A stretch of 64,000 nt of DNA, taken from Scolanthus callimorphus. Its lineage: Eukaryota > Cnidaria > Anthozoa > Actiniaria > Edwardsiidae. How positions within the stretch are numbered: the first letter of the stretch is position 1; every line of letters begins with the position of its first letter. The stretch lies in NCBI GenBank assembly GCA_033964015.1, contig CM066922.1, positions 26,840,961-26,904,960 on the forward strand, given 5' to 3'. Under the pieces are notes generated by a model that searched no databases, was not told the DNA's origin, and saw only the letters and a list, made by a program, of their open reading frames with translations. Below, one piece after another: positions 45,491 through 56,047 of the stretch. The translations under genes and the position numbers were made by a program.

Positions 45491-45710
45491 CAACCTCGTA
45501 CCCAGAGCCCGTCATCTTTTGGCCAGCGGCAAGATTCAGGGCCTTCGGGAAATCCGATTTGTGAGCATGCGTGGTAGGTCAAAAACGTAACGAACTTTCA
45601 TACAACAATCAAACCGAAACCCAGAATCTGGGTTTTAAAAAAATCGATTCCCCCAGAGCCCTGAATCTTTGCCGCTGGCCAAAAGATGACGGGCTCTGGG
45701 TACGAGATTG
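45491..45710. mobile_element. MITE with CAAYCTCGTACCCAGAGC ends and 10-bp duplication
   Basis: The inverted ends run for over 40 bp. AATCAGCCAA is directly repeated at 45481-45490 and 45711-45720. A 10-bp duplication suits Mutator-like elements. Confidence 0.85.
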
Positions 45711-45909
45711 AATCAGCCAATTATCAAACCTCCTCAAATGGCTGTCACCAGAGCTTCCCCTGTGAGGTGACGACCCCGGAAGTTAGCTTTTGCTACGAAA
45801 ATGGTATTGATTTGTTTGCTTGGTTTTCGAGGAGATCACAACACACACGTTGGTCGCCCGACGAACGACTCCGAATGAAACTTTAATAAGGTCCGATCCG
45901 AAGTATATG

Positions 45910-46018
45910 CTTCATCGCTGAATGCCACAATAGCCGCCTTATTTGAATATGAATGGTCCTTTTGTTTGATTATGCCTCGTTCTATTAGAAGACGACTATA
46001 TGGCATTCAGCGATGAAG
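45910..46018. mobile_element. Short MITE, CTTCATCGCTGAATGCCA ends
   Basis: An 18-bp perfect inverted repeat around a 70-bp interior. 46019-46986 beyond it holds nothing recognised. Confidence 0.65.
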
Positions 46019-46986
46019 TAGATACCTGCTATTTGTCCTTGATAGAGCTGCGCACAGATAACGTCACACTAATTAACATCTCAGACAAAAAAATATACTT
46101 GTCTCCAATTTCTCATTTTTCTCTCAAAATAACGATAAAAAAAATCAATTGGTAAAGTGGTAGTTACACTCATTATAGCCGAGCTGATGTACTCCTACCG
46201 AATCCTACTGATGTACTCCTACGAATCCTTCTGAATGGGATTTCAGAGGAATTGTTTGTCTGACTCTCGTGAGTTTTAGAATATTTGCGCAGCACTACTT
46301 GATGAAAAGCATCGATTTTAAGTTATATTATCCATTTCGCCCTCGTCTACACATTAAACTGGTTAAGTTTCTTTATTATTTAAAAGCCAAATAACACGTC
46401 TATAATTGTTAGATAAATAACTTTTCTTCTAATTAGCACCAATTATTCATCGTTATTTCTGATCGAATTCTTATAATACAACTGTTTCAATGAATGTTGC
46501 TTCGTAAAACTATGAATCATGAACCGGAGGCATAAAAAGACGCTTTTTCTCCGTTTTTCTGCGCAAACGAAAATACACTAAAAGCACTAATGGTATTGCT
46601 CGTGATACATGGTTTAACGTCCAACGTTAACTGAAACAGGTGTATAACCTAGAATTCTTGAAGGCTTTTGGAAATTCATAAAACATAGGCGCCAATCTTG
46701 ATTTTCGCTTTCGATTTCTATCCTTTAGTAGCATTATAATAACTATAATACGTAAAAAAAAAAAACTGAGCAACAAATGCTTAAGTAAAAACCAATTAAC
46801 ACGCAAAAGTCGATTAATATTTCTTAATTTTTATTCCTATTCCTTCTGTTTCCTAAGTAACCCACTTAAGGTTTATATTTTTCAGCTTTACCAAAGCACT
46901 TACAGCTTTTTCAATTACTACCAATTTGCTGCTTTTTGCTTTGAATGCCTGTTTATCTTTCGCCCAATAATATTGCTGAATAAATT

Positions 46987-47119
46987 AAGAACGTTTATGC
47001 TGCATTAATAAATTTTGATAAAAGTAATTGCCAAGTTAAAGACAGAACCAAAGACCTGAAGCCGACTGTTCAGCCAGTTGACTGGACTGAGCGTGCTGGC
47101 AAAGGAAACATCTTAAATG
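46987..47119 (+). CDS. Penultimate exon of a small unidentified gene
   Basis: The open frame from AAG/AAC at 46987-46992 encodes NVYAALINFDKSNCQVKD, then KPTVQPVDWTERAGKGNI, and ends at a consensus donor (AAATG|GTAAGT) in phase 1. An in-frame TAA lies just upstream, so the exon start (probably the acceptor ttaag at 46985-46989) is approximate. It joins 47220-47266 with a matching phase. The protein family is not recognised. Confidence 0.45.
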
Positions 47120-47219
47120 GTAAGTCCACTAAAAGCTGCTATGGCGTTTTTTTTTTGGGTTTGTGCAACTTTTTTTTTACTACTAGTACTATTTGTTTTT
47201 TGTTTTTTCTCTCATTGAG

Positions 47220-47266
47220 TTATGAAACCGTCTTTGAAATTTAATGAAATAAAGCCGGCCGGTTAG
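47220..47266 (+). CDS. Last exon of the same small gene
   Basis: A very strong acceptor (gttttttctctcattgag) precedes 47220. Entering in phase 1 gives VMKPSLKFNEIKPAG and TAG at 47264-47266. The 100-bp intron has a long T-rich tract. Phase match and splice strength support the join; AATAAA-like GAAATAAAG occurs only within the coding end. Confidence 0.45.
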
Positions 47267-47485
47267 TCGGCCCATTGATGGTAACCTAGGATAATAATAA
47301 TCCCGCATATATTGGTTCGTATATAATTGCTCGGTTGGCATGGAGTTTTGCGTGAACTTTGAACATTTTATTTTCTCCGCTTTCTATAAGTATGATATGG
47401 CAGGTCAAATCAAAGTATATGGTTATGTAATTCTTCGAAACAAAATCAAGCCTGATGCAAGAACGTCCATAACGTGACCATATCC

Positions 47486-47508
47486 CCCCCCCCCCCCCCC
47501 CCCCCCCA
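47486..47508. repeat. C tract
   Basis: About 22 consecutive C, probably the end of a poly-C MITE like those at 30892 and 44968. The length is assembly-sensitive. Confidence 0.7.
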
Positions 47509-47684
47509 CTGATTCGCTGCGTATTTTTAGGCAATCAAAATCGAGATGCGCCATGTATGAACAATATTAACTGTTGTTGAACAGACTAGCTTGAATTAGT
47601 TTGGCCTCACCTAATTGTCTGATTAAGACAGTATTAATTTACACTTTAGTCTTATGGGTACTGTGTTATTTTTTTAGCTTCATT

Positions 47685-47763
47685 ATGGCCTTGTCAGTGA
47701 TAGTTGTATTGTTGCTTATGATGGCCCATCGATCGGAGGCGAAGGGCCTAAAACAGAATTTAA
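47685..47763 (+). CDS. First coding exon of a secreted protein
   Basis: An acceptor (tgttatttttttag) opens the exon at 47678, seven bases before ATG 47685, implying a 5'-UTR intron. The exon encodes MALSVIVVLLLMMAHRSEA, a signal peptide with a likely cut after SEA, then KGLKQNL, and ends at donor TTTAA|GTGAGT in phase 1. Later exons were not found; a 55-bp minisatellite lies in the next intron. Could be a toxin-like, matrix or peptide precursor; the sequence does not say. Confidence 0.55.
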
Positions 47764-47891
47764 GTGAGTATACTTACTTCTCCCGTTCCAGCGACTTTAT
47801 TTTCCTTCGCCCACTTGTACACTACATATTTCATTATTTTCGATATCGGCTGAAAATCGTCGATTTAATAAACGGGCAGTAGCAGCTGATT

Positions 47892-48306
47892 AACAGGAGC
47901 CTCCATCTACTCCACTAGGTCTTGCCATATGTACTGGGAGCCCATCAACAGGAGCCTCCATATACTAGGTCTAGCCATAATATGCACAGCGAGTCCATCA
48001 ACAGGAGCCTCCATCCACTCCACCAGGTCTAGCCATATGCACAGGAAGCCCATCAATAGGAGCCTCCCTCTACTTCACTAGGTCTAGCCATATGCACAGG
48101 GAGCCCATCAACAGAAGCCTCCATCTACTCCACTAGGTCTAGCCATATGCACAGGAAGCCCATCAATAGGAGCCTCCATCTACTCCACTAGGTCTAGCCA
48201 TATGCACAGGGAGCCCATCAACAGAAGCCTCCATCTACTCCACTTGGTCTAGCCATATGCACAGGAAGCCCATCAACAGGAGCCTCCATCTACTCCACTA
48301 GGTCCA
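47892..48306 (+). repeat. 55-bp minisatellite, eight copies
   Basis: The unit includes AGGAGCCTCCATCTACTCCA and AGCCATATGCACAGG. Starts are spaced 53-55 bp (47895 to 48278). Later units alternate GGAAGCCCATCAATAGG and GGGAGCCCATCAACAGA, so the recent amplification unit was a 110-bp dimer. A duplicated TAGAGTAGTCTATGC follows. Confidence 0.9.
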
Positions 48307-48354
48307 GGAGTAGAGTAGTCTATGCGTAGAGTAGTCTATGCACACAAGCAGTAT

Positions 48355-49075
48355 AAGGGACGGACCATTAGAAAAGTGATGGGGGGGGGGGGGGCAAAAA
48401 GCAAAAAAATATTCATACAAGGGAAAAAATAAAAAAAATAAAAATCATGCAGCCTCTGTGGCTCCCCCAAAAAAAATTCTTGCAAGATTCCCAAGTTTTG
48501 ATTAGGCAAAATTGTTGTTCTTTCAACGCTTTTCTAGTTCCTTCAATTGAGTACTCCATTAAACATTTCGCCGCGCAGCATCCAAGCTATATATTTAAGC
48601 GTTGTAAACGTTTCGAGTATCTCTCCCAACATCACAAGTGATCTATTTGCCGATAAAGTCATAGAAAGTTGTGCTCTAATGCTTTCATGATATATAGCGG
48701 GGGAGAACAATAGACAGTTTTCACGATGTTGCGTACGCAGCATAAATGGGATGAGAACAATGCTTGTCTGTTTTGAATAACAAAAGCCGTCTTCACCAGA
48801 ACGAGTCAGAACAGCTCAAGGGTATTGTTCTCCCAACATCGTGAAAACGGTCAATTACGCGCGTTGTATCGTAGCTATTATAAATTACGATATGGTTTTT
48901 GAGAACTCACGCAATGGAACAATACGATCGCGCCCTTTTTTAAGAAATGCCTATGAATGTTCATTACAAGAACATGTATCTTTGGCCAGGAGAAACAAAA
49001 CTCCCCCTCCCCAAAAACCGATACTATACACAACAAATGGAATGATCATCTATCTTTTCTCTGAAGCTTGATGAA
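48355..49075 (+). mobile_element. Left part of a poly-G TIR element related to 12123-13220
   Basis: Begins aagggacggaccattagaaa then a G run, comparable with aagggacgtgtcattattta at 12125. Its right portion (about 49058-49115) is homologous to the 12.6-kb element. A small MITE with TTTTCACGATGTTG ends is nested at about 48713-48852. The right terminus is not seen. Confidence 0.5.
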
Positions 49076-50195
49076 ATGGGTTTATCAAAACCAGGGCGCG
49101 CTTCGCGCGCAACAAAAGAGAAATTTCTGTCAGAGGGACTGCTCGAAGCTCGATACTTTTCGTGCAGCGCCGAAGTTAAGGTTACTGAGAACCTTCGCGG
49201 CACGTCCTCGGAAAAACAATCATACACGTCCTTAGATTAACCAAAACATGTCAACCTATATATCGTTGGAAAGCTTATAGAATGGACTAGCGAGAAATCT
49301 CTTTTTGATATCTGTAATTTTTTTTAAAGCATTGATTGAATATTTTGGTGTTCCATTTTCACGAGCTAACGCTGTCGAACTACTGGACCTTGACTCCAAA
49401 GTAACATATTATTTTAATCCTTAAAGGTGTTTCTCAAAAACCGTGTCTGCGTTTTTTAAAATTTTGTCTAGTTCAAAAGTTATGAATTTTTAAAATTTTT
49501 AGAGCGTGAAAATTCAATAAAATTTGACCTTCAAAATTTAAAAGTTTGATAACTTTTGAACAAAGCAAATTTGTAAAAATCGCAGACACGGTTTTTGAGA
49601 AACACCTTTAAGGATTAAAACAATGTGTTACTTGGGAGTCAAGGTCGAGCTGTTCGACAGGGTTATCTCTTGAAAATGTCACAGCCGATTTTTTTATAAA
49701 ACCTTTAAAAAAATTATATTTATGAAAAAAATATTTCTTTTGCCATAGCCCGCTAGTCCATTCCATAAGCTTTCCAACGATATATAGGTTGATATGTTTT
49801 CGTTAAACTAAGGACGTCTATGATGGTTTTTTCGAGCACGTGCGCGAAGGTTCTCAGTAACCTTAAATTGTTGGAATGCGACGGAAGCCAGAAGGCCAGT
49901 TGGCGGTTGGAAATCGTACACGCGAGTTTGCAAAATTATGAAAGTCGCAGTAATTCCTTGTCCGATAAGCCGCATAAAAAAAAATTAGCAAACCCTTGCG
50001 CTGTACAAAAATATTCATGCGATAAAAACTCTCCGACAACACTTTTCTACTGGTCCGCCCCTAATCTATATTTTAAGTTTAAACGGGATACTTTGAGTGA
50101 GAATGTTGGGCTCAAGGCGTACAAAAATGCGGTGGCGGCAATGATTTCACACGTCCTTCTTTTGAGAGAGGAAACAACTGGTAACCATGACAACT
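49076..50195 (+). pseudogene. ORF of unknown function split by a TTAA foldback
   Basis: ATG at 49076 follows an in-frame stop and starts MGLSKPGRASRATKEKF. The frame enters the insertion at 49176 and, if the 683-bp insert and one TTAA are removed, continues in the same frame from 49867 to a stop at 50195, giving about 144 codons. The N-terminal part has a relative on the minus strand near 12.6 kb (MRLSKFERASRAT), so it belongs to the poly-G TIR element family. Function not recognised. Confidence 0.5.
49180..49862. mobile_element. TTAA foldback, GGTTACTGAGAACCTTCGCG ends
   Basis: The arms are about 320-330 bp and pair nearly to the centre at 49515. TTAA lies at 49176-49179 and 49863-49866. 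Insertion in a coding frame is described under 49076-50195. Confidence 0.85.
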
Positions 50196-50410
50196 AGTTC
50201 TCGAGCGATACAATCTCAATAATCTAAAAATAGACTCATCTACTCCTGTGCCCAACCAATAAGTGATGAAGGCTCCTGATAATGGGCTCCTGCCAGTCGC
50301 CGTCTTCAAGTCCGTAGTTTGTGCAGAGGAACAGACTTCGAACTGTCCCCAATAGTCCAGTTTCGAATTCTCCACTCTGCCCCTGAATAGGCATCGACGG
50401 CGCACAAATA

Positions 50411-50548
50411 CAGTGGGAGCCTCGGTTTGAAGTAGAAAAAGTTGTGAATACCAATGAGAAACCGATGAAGCTTGAATGGAAACAATATACAAAACTTTTT
50501 GGACTTGTTGGTATTCGCAACTTTCGGTTCAAATCGAGGCTCCCACTG
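50411..50548. mobile_element. Tc1/mariner-like MITE, CAGTGGGAGCCTCG ends
   Basis: Inverted CAGTGGGAGCCTCGNTTTGAA ends, with TA on each side (50409-50410, 50549-50550). Confidence 0.75.
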
Positions 50549-50602
50549 TATTAATGCGCCTTTGATACGCATTCAGTGGTAGATTATGCCTAGGTCATGC
50601 GC

Positions 50603-50751
50603 CGCTCTTATCATGAGCCGATCCAATTGCAAAATCTCGATAAAACAATATTGTTAGTCAATCTCTGGCCTGCCTGTCACCTAGACTATTCTAAATCATA
50701 CCGGTAATGTAGAATCACGGCAACAGGTTGGATCGGCTCATGATAAGAGCG
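50603..50751. mobile_element. MITE with CGCTCTTATCATGAGCCGAT ends
   Basis: A 24-bp inverted repeat (..GATCCAA inward) around about 100 bp. No target duplication resolved. Confidence 0.7.
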
Positions 50752-50849
50752 ACGTATGTACTAAGCCTGAGAGAATTCGAAACTGGACTGTTCCCTCTTC
50801 TTTTTTCTCCGTTTGCTCCATCTCAATGATTCCGACACCAAAAAAACTT

Positions 50850-51294
50850 AACCTTGAATTTTAAAGCCATTTATTGTATAAACTGTGATAATGTTTTACC
50901 AGGACTTTGGCAACTGAGAAATAGCGTAGCTCGAAGTTTGAAAAATTACGATAAATGTGCCCAGCGAATTCTTCCAATAGAAATTTGTTTAAAAAAAACA
51001 CTATTGACAGCGTGTCTCATAAGGATTTTCAAGCACCTCGACTCGAAGTGGGCTAAATGTTCAAGCCACTTCTACGCCCCCTGCTCAGTGTTGACTGGAA
51101 GCAGCGAGGTGGTACTCAATGTACCGTCACATGCGAGTTTTGCGACGTATTTTTCTTTCCTTATAACGTTTTGCATTTGGCTACTTTGCACTATGAGAGA
51201 AATACGTCGAATTATCTATTTTCAGCTGATTTTGATAAATATATCTCTGATAATATGAGCAATTTTATCTCCTTACCGGGTGGGGCCTGGTAAC
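50850..51294 (+). pseudogene. Decayed AT-rich coding tract, unidentified
   Basis: Two overlapping plus frames together look like one damaged gene. The first has FKAIYCINCDNVLPGL and ICLKKTLLTACLIRIF. After a shift near 51060-51090 the second has CTVTCEFCDVFFFPYNVLHL and ends SLPGGAW. Several CxxC pairs, plus CEFC followed by two histidines (H..H), suggest zinc binding. Style and composition resemble the tracts at 49.8 and 52.6-54.2 kb. Origin unknown: transposon, captured gene or old viral insertion. Confidence 0.35.
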
Positions 51295-51510
51295 TAGTCA
51301 AACGCAAGATTCCTTTCTTTTGCAAAAAAAAAAAAACACTTACACTCTCCCAATATAAAAAATTCGAACGGTACATAACAGTTGGAAAAATCACCAGTCA
51401 CAACGTTTAGAATAAAAACCTTTCTTTTAGAAATGTCATTTGCAAGTGTTTCTGATAACACCTGACCCTGTAGGTTCAAATCTAGTGAGCCTTTGGCAGT
51501 TAAGTTTGCT

Positions 51511-51659
51511 GCGTAGTCAATCACAATCGTGTGAGCCAATCGGATCCTTGTTCAGTGCACTCCTTTGGCTTGTTTTTCGAGACATGTCGCAACAGACATG
51601 TCGCCACTAGGCGAAACTAGGAAAGGATCTGATTGGCTCACGAGTTTGATTGACTACGC
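51511..51659. mobile_element. MITE with GCGTAGTCAATCA ends
   Basis: Inverted ends continuing with gtgagccaatcggatcct against aggatctgattggctcac. No clear duplication. Confidence 0.7.
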
Positions 51660-51797
51660 TTGGTTTTCTTGACAAAAAAAGGTCTTCGAAACGCTCTTGG
51701 CCTATTTCTTCAAACTTATAGAAGTCTGACCTCATTGGCGTTGGTATTGCGAAAAGTTATCTTGCATGTCTGGGTGGATTCTTCTCAGTGCGTTTAA

Positions 51798-52439
51798 GGC
51801 ATGGCTCTAAACTATTTTGCCTGAAAAGGGGATTATTCGTCATAACTAATGTTCTATACTGTGGATCATCATCAAAATTCGTCAGTACAATAATTTCAAC
51901 AAGAGCTATATTTTGATATATTTTGTTGCCATGGAAACGCTAATCACGTGACTCAGTGGCGGCCATCTTGGATTTTATACTTACGCCCTCTGAGGACAGC
52001 CATGGAAAGGTGAAATTGAAAGGTTATCACATATTTAGATACAGGGAATCTACCTTGAAATGAAGCTAATTGGATAAGTCGTATAACTTCAGTAAAAAAA
52101 TATATATATAATTTTTCGTATTTTGAAATATATAATATTTTGAAAAACTGTCTTTATAAAAACATTATCCTAGATATCCAATTAGGTTCACAGAAAGATC
52201 AATGCTACTAACATTTTGCTAAAAATAATTTTCTGATTATTATCTTCTTTCCATACCTTCACGGGCGCTAAAAGTTAAATCCAAGATGGCGGACGGTGAG
52301 TCACGTGACATCGTTACCATGGCAACAGCAACTTTATCGTTATCAGAGTTCCAAAATAAGTTTAAGGCCCAAGATTGAAAGATTTTCGTTGAAAATTAAC
52401 GAAGTTACCAAAAAGCAGCCCTCGTGTTAGAGCCATGCC
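51798..52439. mobile_element. TTAA MITE, GGCATGGCTCTAA ends, intact
   Basis: TTAA at 51794-51797 and 52440-52443. Contains two blocks ggcggccatcttgg / ccaagatggcgg next to GTCACGTGA. It is the reference for the broken copy at 40640-41421. Confidence 0.8.
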
Positions 52440-52579
52440 TTAAACTCACTGAGTTCAACTCAAAAAATGGAGGGCCGCCATTTCGTTGCCATGGAAGCGT
52501 CAATTTAAACAAAACATGTGAACACATATAACGATCGATCAATTGCATGTTTCTTGCAAAGTGGCTTGCCTTCTGTGTA

Positions 52580-54165
52580 TGTATAGCACTTGAGATACAG
52601 GCCATACCAGACCGAAGAGTCAACTAAAAACTGCTATAAGCCACCTTACAATGCAAATTTTCTTAGTTTTTTTATTAATAACACGCAATGGCAGTGGTTC
52701 AAAATACCGATTCTTTTGCAAAATACAGACAACGCTTTAAATCTACTAAGATACCTATTGTGCTTGAATAAACTCCCGTTCATGATTTGCGATAAATGTG
52801 AAACTAATCGCGCGCTAAAATTATCTGAAAAACAGAAAAAATGAAGAACTTTTTTTAAACTGTAATGAATTTCTTCCGAATTGCATAAATTACAAAAATA
52901 ACATTGTGAGTTTTAAATCTCGTGTGTTATAGCCGAAATCTACCTCGGCGCGAATGAAATCTCAGATGTATATGTTTAAATAGTTTGAGCAAAAAACCTT
53001 GATTTTTTTTAAAAATGTAAACGAAGAAATTAGAAACAAACTTCGGTAGCAATCACATTCGCTGTCGTTTGTTTAGATATGTAAATTTTATGAAGTGGGG
53101 GACAAAACTTTCAGTAAACTTCACGCCATTCCTAAACTCTCTCAAAATAGGCTATAAGTCCGGGCAATAGACCAAATGACTGCAATTTTACTAGACCACA
53201 CATCTGTAGTTTCTTAGTGCAATAAGGCTAAGGGTTATCTATATATTAGAGGAAATGCAAACCCCGGTCGTATTATTATGCTTTAAATTTTGGTGGGGGA
53301 CAATGCTTTCAGTAAACTTCGAAATTTTATATTTCCAAGAACTTATTTCCGATTCAGTCAGAATGCCACATTTCGACATAAAAAATTATAGACCACAGTT
53401 GGCTCAGTTTGTTTCATTACGGCGTTGCTTATTTTGACAATAAATCTAAAAAACCTGAAATACGCTAAAATTATCAAATTTTTGGGACACGAAAATGGCA
53501 AAGACGTTTTCACTAATAATATCGAAGAAGATGCAAATGTTGAAGAAAATACCATATAAGTTATTCCATTTAGGATTGGAACTTCGATTTATGGCAAATT
53601 TTGCGTTGTATGTTTTATCCATGAAGAAATAAGTAAAAATATTTTTACACCAGGCGCTGAACGTGTGACGCTGGGACATGCAAATTTGCATAAAACTTAC
53701 TTACTTACTGCGGCGGCCTCAGCCGAACCTCGCATCTCGAGCTCCAGTCGCTCCTGTTGAGCATACAGGAGCCAAGCTCAGTGGTATTGGCCGCCCCGGT
53801 ATCGCTCCGGAGAGTGTCAACCATAGTTGTCGCTGGTCGACCGGGGCGGCGGTTGCCGTGCGTTGGCTCCCACAAGACGAGATGATTTGCTGTGAGCTCT
53901 TCGTGGCGGTAACAATGTCCGGCGAGGCCAAGTCTGCGGCAGGCCACCCTGTCAGAAATTCTAGGCAGATCACCGTAGAGGACGTGGTTCGGGATGTGGT
54001 CACTCCAACAGACGTTAAGACGTTGCATAAAAACAGAGATATTTTTAATGATTTTTCGATCCTAAAAAACTCTTTTTCACAAAAATTATTTTTCCAGGGA
54101 AAGTTGAGTATTAGGTGCATAGACTTGTGCTTAGAGAATGAGCTTACTGCACATCGATGATTTAA
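52580..54165 (+). pseudogene. Decayed coding tract with frameshifts and an inserted retrotransposon
   Basis: Coding-like segments follow one another on plus in changing frames: LPFMICDKCETNRALK (about 52775), ELFLNCNEFLPNCINY (about 52855), an HYGVAYFDNK stretch (about 53415), KYAKIIKFLGHENGKD (about 53460), then a frame with one internal TAA that runs through YGKFCVVCFIHEE. It continues across the 53696-54022 insertion to a stop near 54160. CxxC pairs recur. The 53090-53230 and 53270-53420 segments look like diverged tandem duplicates (GGGGGACAA..CTTTCAGTAAACTTC). Family unknown. Confidence 0.35.
53696..54022 (-). mobile_element. 5'-truncated non-LTR retrotransposon, 327 bp
   Basis: Minus-strand ORF ending at a stop near 53705. 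It carries LYGDLPRISDRVACRRLGLA, GHCYRHEELTANHLVLWEP and THGNRRPGRPATTMVD, the C-terminal signature of a reverse-transcriptase polyprotein of non-LTR elements. The 3' tail is (TAAG)n. TTGCATAAAA repeats directly on both sides (53686-53695, 54023-54032). The tail, 5' truncation and duplication are those expected of target-primed reverse transcription. Confidence 0.85.
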
Positions 54166-54235
54166 ACATTGATTTTAACTGCAAAAAATGGCGAATATAC
54201 ACCACCTCGCTGCTTCCTGTCTAACTTTTCGATAC

Positions 54236-54990
54236 GTTTAGGCCTTCCATCCACACTAACACGTCGATCGTTTCCGTCGTATCAATTGCAAAACGCTCTC
54301 GCAAGTGGATAAAACGTATACGTATACATATTGTTTTAGTGTGGATGAGAATGTCCTTGCACGCGCTAACTTCAAATACAAACTGAGCGCTTGTTTGGAG
54401 CTAAATCTCCCGGAATTTAATATTTTGTTGTTTCATAGTCAAAAGGAGGACGGTTCTCTGGGCTTTAGCTCTTTCTAGGGTCTCATGTCGACGGATTAGG
54501 TCGAAAAGGTTTTGGATTTGGGGTGCGAACAAGCGCTTGGTTGTAGTTTCACGAACTGTTGTCGCAGAAGGGTGGGAAAAAAAACTTCAGGTCTTGGTCG
54601 TCTTTTTTAGAGAGCTCTGTGAGAAGCTAAGAGCGTAAGGCCCTGTCCACACTCACGCGTTTTCAAAAGTATTCGTTTTCAAACTTATACGGATTCGCAG
54701 CCTGTTACGGGAGAGTTAGCTCCAAACAAGCGATCGGTTTTTATTTGATGTTGGCGTGTGCAAGGACAGTCTCAAATTAATGGTACAGTTGACGTTATCG
54801 TTTTCATTTTTATTCGGATTCGACCACACTAAAACGATATGTATACGGATTCGTTTTTATTCACTTTCGAGAGCGTTTTCAAACTAATACGGATTCGATG
54901 AAAACGATCAGCGTGTTAGTGTGGACGGAAGGTTTAAACGTATCAAAAGAGTATACGGATTCAAACGATAACGCGTTAGTGTGGACGGGG
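54236..54990. mobile_element. GTCCACACTAACGCG-type MITEs, nested or overlapping
   Basis: Outer ends: ggccttccatccacactaac (54240) against gttagtgtggacggaaggtt (54935). A second pair, ggccctgtccacactcacgc (54641) and gcgttagtgtggacggggtc (54990), overlaps it. Many TATACGGATTCG words lie between. Confidence 0.65.
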
Positions 54991-55445
54991 TCTAAATCTA
55001 AGGAAAAATCAACCATTCGTTTAGCGTTTTAGTGTGGACGACTGAAAACGCTATACAGACGGTAGTGTAGACGCGAATCAATCAATGAGTTTTCGGTGAA
55101 ACGAATCTGGATACTCAGTGATGAGCAAATTGTGTGGTAACGATTGTGCATAACATATATAAAGGAAAAGCTACCTTGGGATCCCTGTGTACAAGGCACA
55201 AGGGTCTACCTATCATCTCCTTTTCAGAAACGTTCAATGCCGGCCATGTTTTAGAAAACTCAAAGACTACTCCGGTAACAAACTTATGTCTTTTACCCGC
55301 ACAACACACATACAACATTTTCATATAGATACAACGTTTTCATATACATACGTTTTCATATACATATTCAAAGTTGCTTCTAGAAAAAGCACTCGCACTT
55401 TTGATTTTTTTTTTTCAAATTCAAGCATTTCATCGTTCAATTACA

Positions 55446-55614
55446 GGGAATTTCTGCAGAAACCCATCCATGGGAAAAGCTGGATTTCCCAAGCCACACG
55501 CATGGGAAGCGTTCGAAATTCACATGGATACCCATGGGAAATCCGAACACTCCCATTCTTCTACCATGGGAAATTCAGCTTTTCCCATGGATGGGTTTCT
55601 GCAGAAATGCCCTG
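55446..55614. mobile_element. Hairpin MITE, ATTTCTGCAGAAACCCATCC ends
   Basis: The arms pair for over 40 bp; the interior has repeated CATGGGAA/TTCCCATG words. It lies just downstream (minus sense) of the PDZ exon at 55653, so within that gene's intron. Confidence 0.75.
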
Positions 55615-55652
55615 TGAAGGCGGTAACTTTCGAGGTACAAATATTGACGTAC

Positions 55653-55767
55653 CTGAGTTTAGGCGGAGGTTTGACAACGAGACTGGATATGATTGCATCT
55701 GACGTTACTTTGTTGGTAACAGGAGGTTCTTCACGCGGCGAGCGCACCTTCAGGGTTATACACGGAT
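55653..55767 (-). CDS. TIAM/still-life-like gene: exon finishing the PDZ domain
   Basis: The acceptor ttcctcctcttcag (minus) precedes 55767 and the donor CTCAG|GTACGT follows 55653. Entry phase 1 matches the exit of exon 57131-57298 and forms an Asp codon, giving DPCITLKVRSPREEPPV directly after LNAALQ. This supplies the last PDZ strand (ITLKVRS). About 20 residues of linker follow (SLVVKPPPKL). Exit phase is 2. A competing acceptor 14 bases upstream (cctttag) would break the frame. The DH-PH part expected of this family was not found in the window. Confidence 0.65.
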
Positions 55768-55827
55768 CTGAAGAGGAGGAACTAAAGGATCGAAGTGCCA
55801 CAATGTTAAGCTTAAATTGGAGATTAA

Positions 55828-56043
55828 AGAGCCTGTGCCAGCCACCATTTTGTCACAGCCTAGCAACATAACGAGTCGGAGAAAGCATCCATTTCCATCG
55901 GCTGAATTAGAGAATATAGAGCAATGTTCTCGATTGAATTTGGTAAATCAAATCTGAAACCTTGTTTTTATATGTTTATTAAGAGATTTCTACACGTAAT
56001 TCTTCTTAATAACAATAACAAAGGAGTGACTGATACATGCTCT
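55828..56043. mobile_element. TTAA MITE, AGAGCCTGTGNCAGC ends
   Basis: TTAA on both sides (55824-55827, 56044-56047). Closely related to 57491-57716. Lies between the two PDZ exons. Confidence 0.75.
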
Positions 56044-56047
56044 TTAA

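Noticed and set aside
55115..55324. Minus ORF that might be the next TIAM-like exon
   Set aside because: No convincing acceptor in the required phase and no resemblance to a DH domain.
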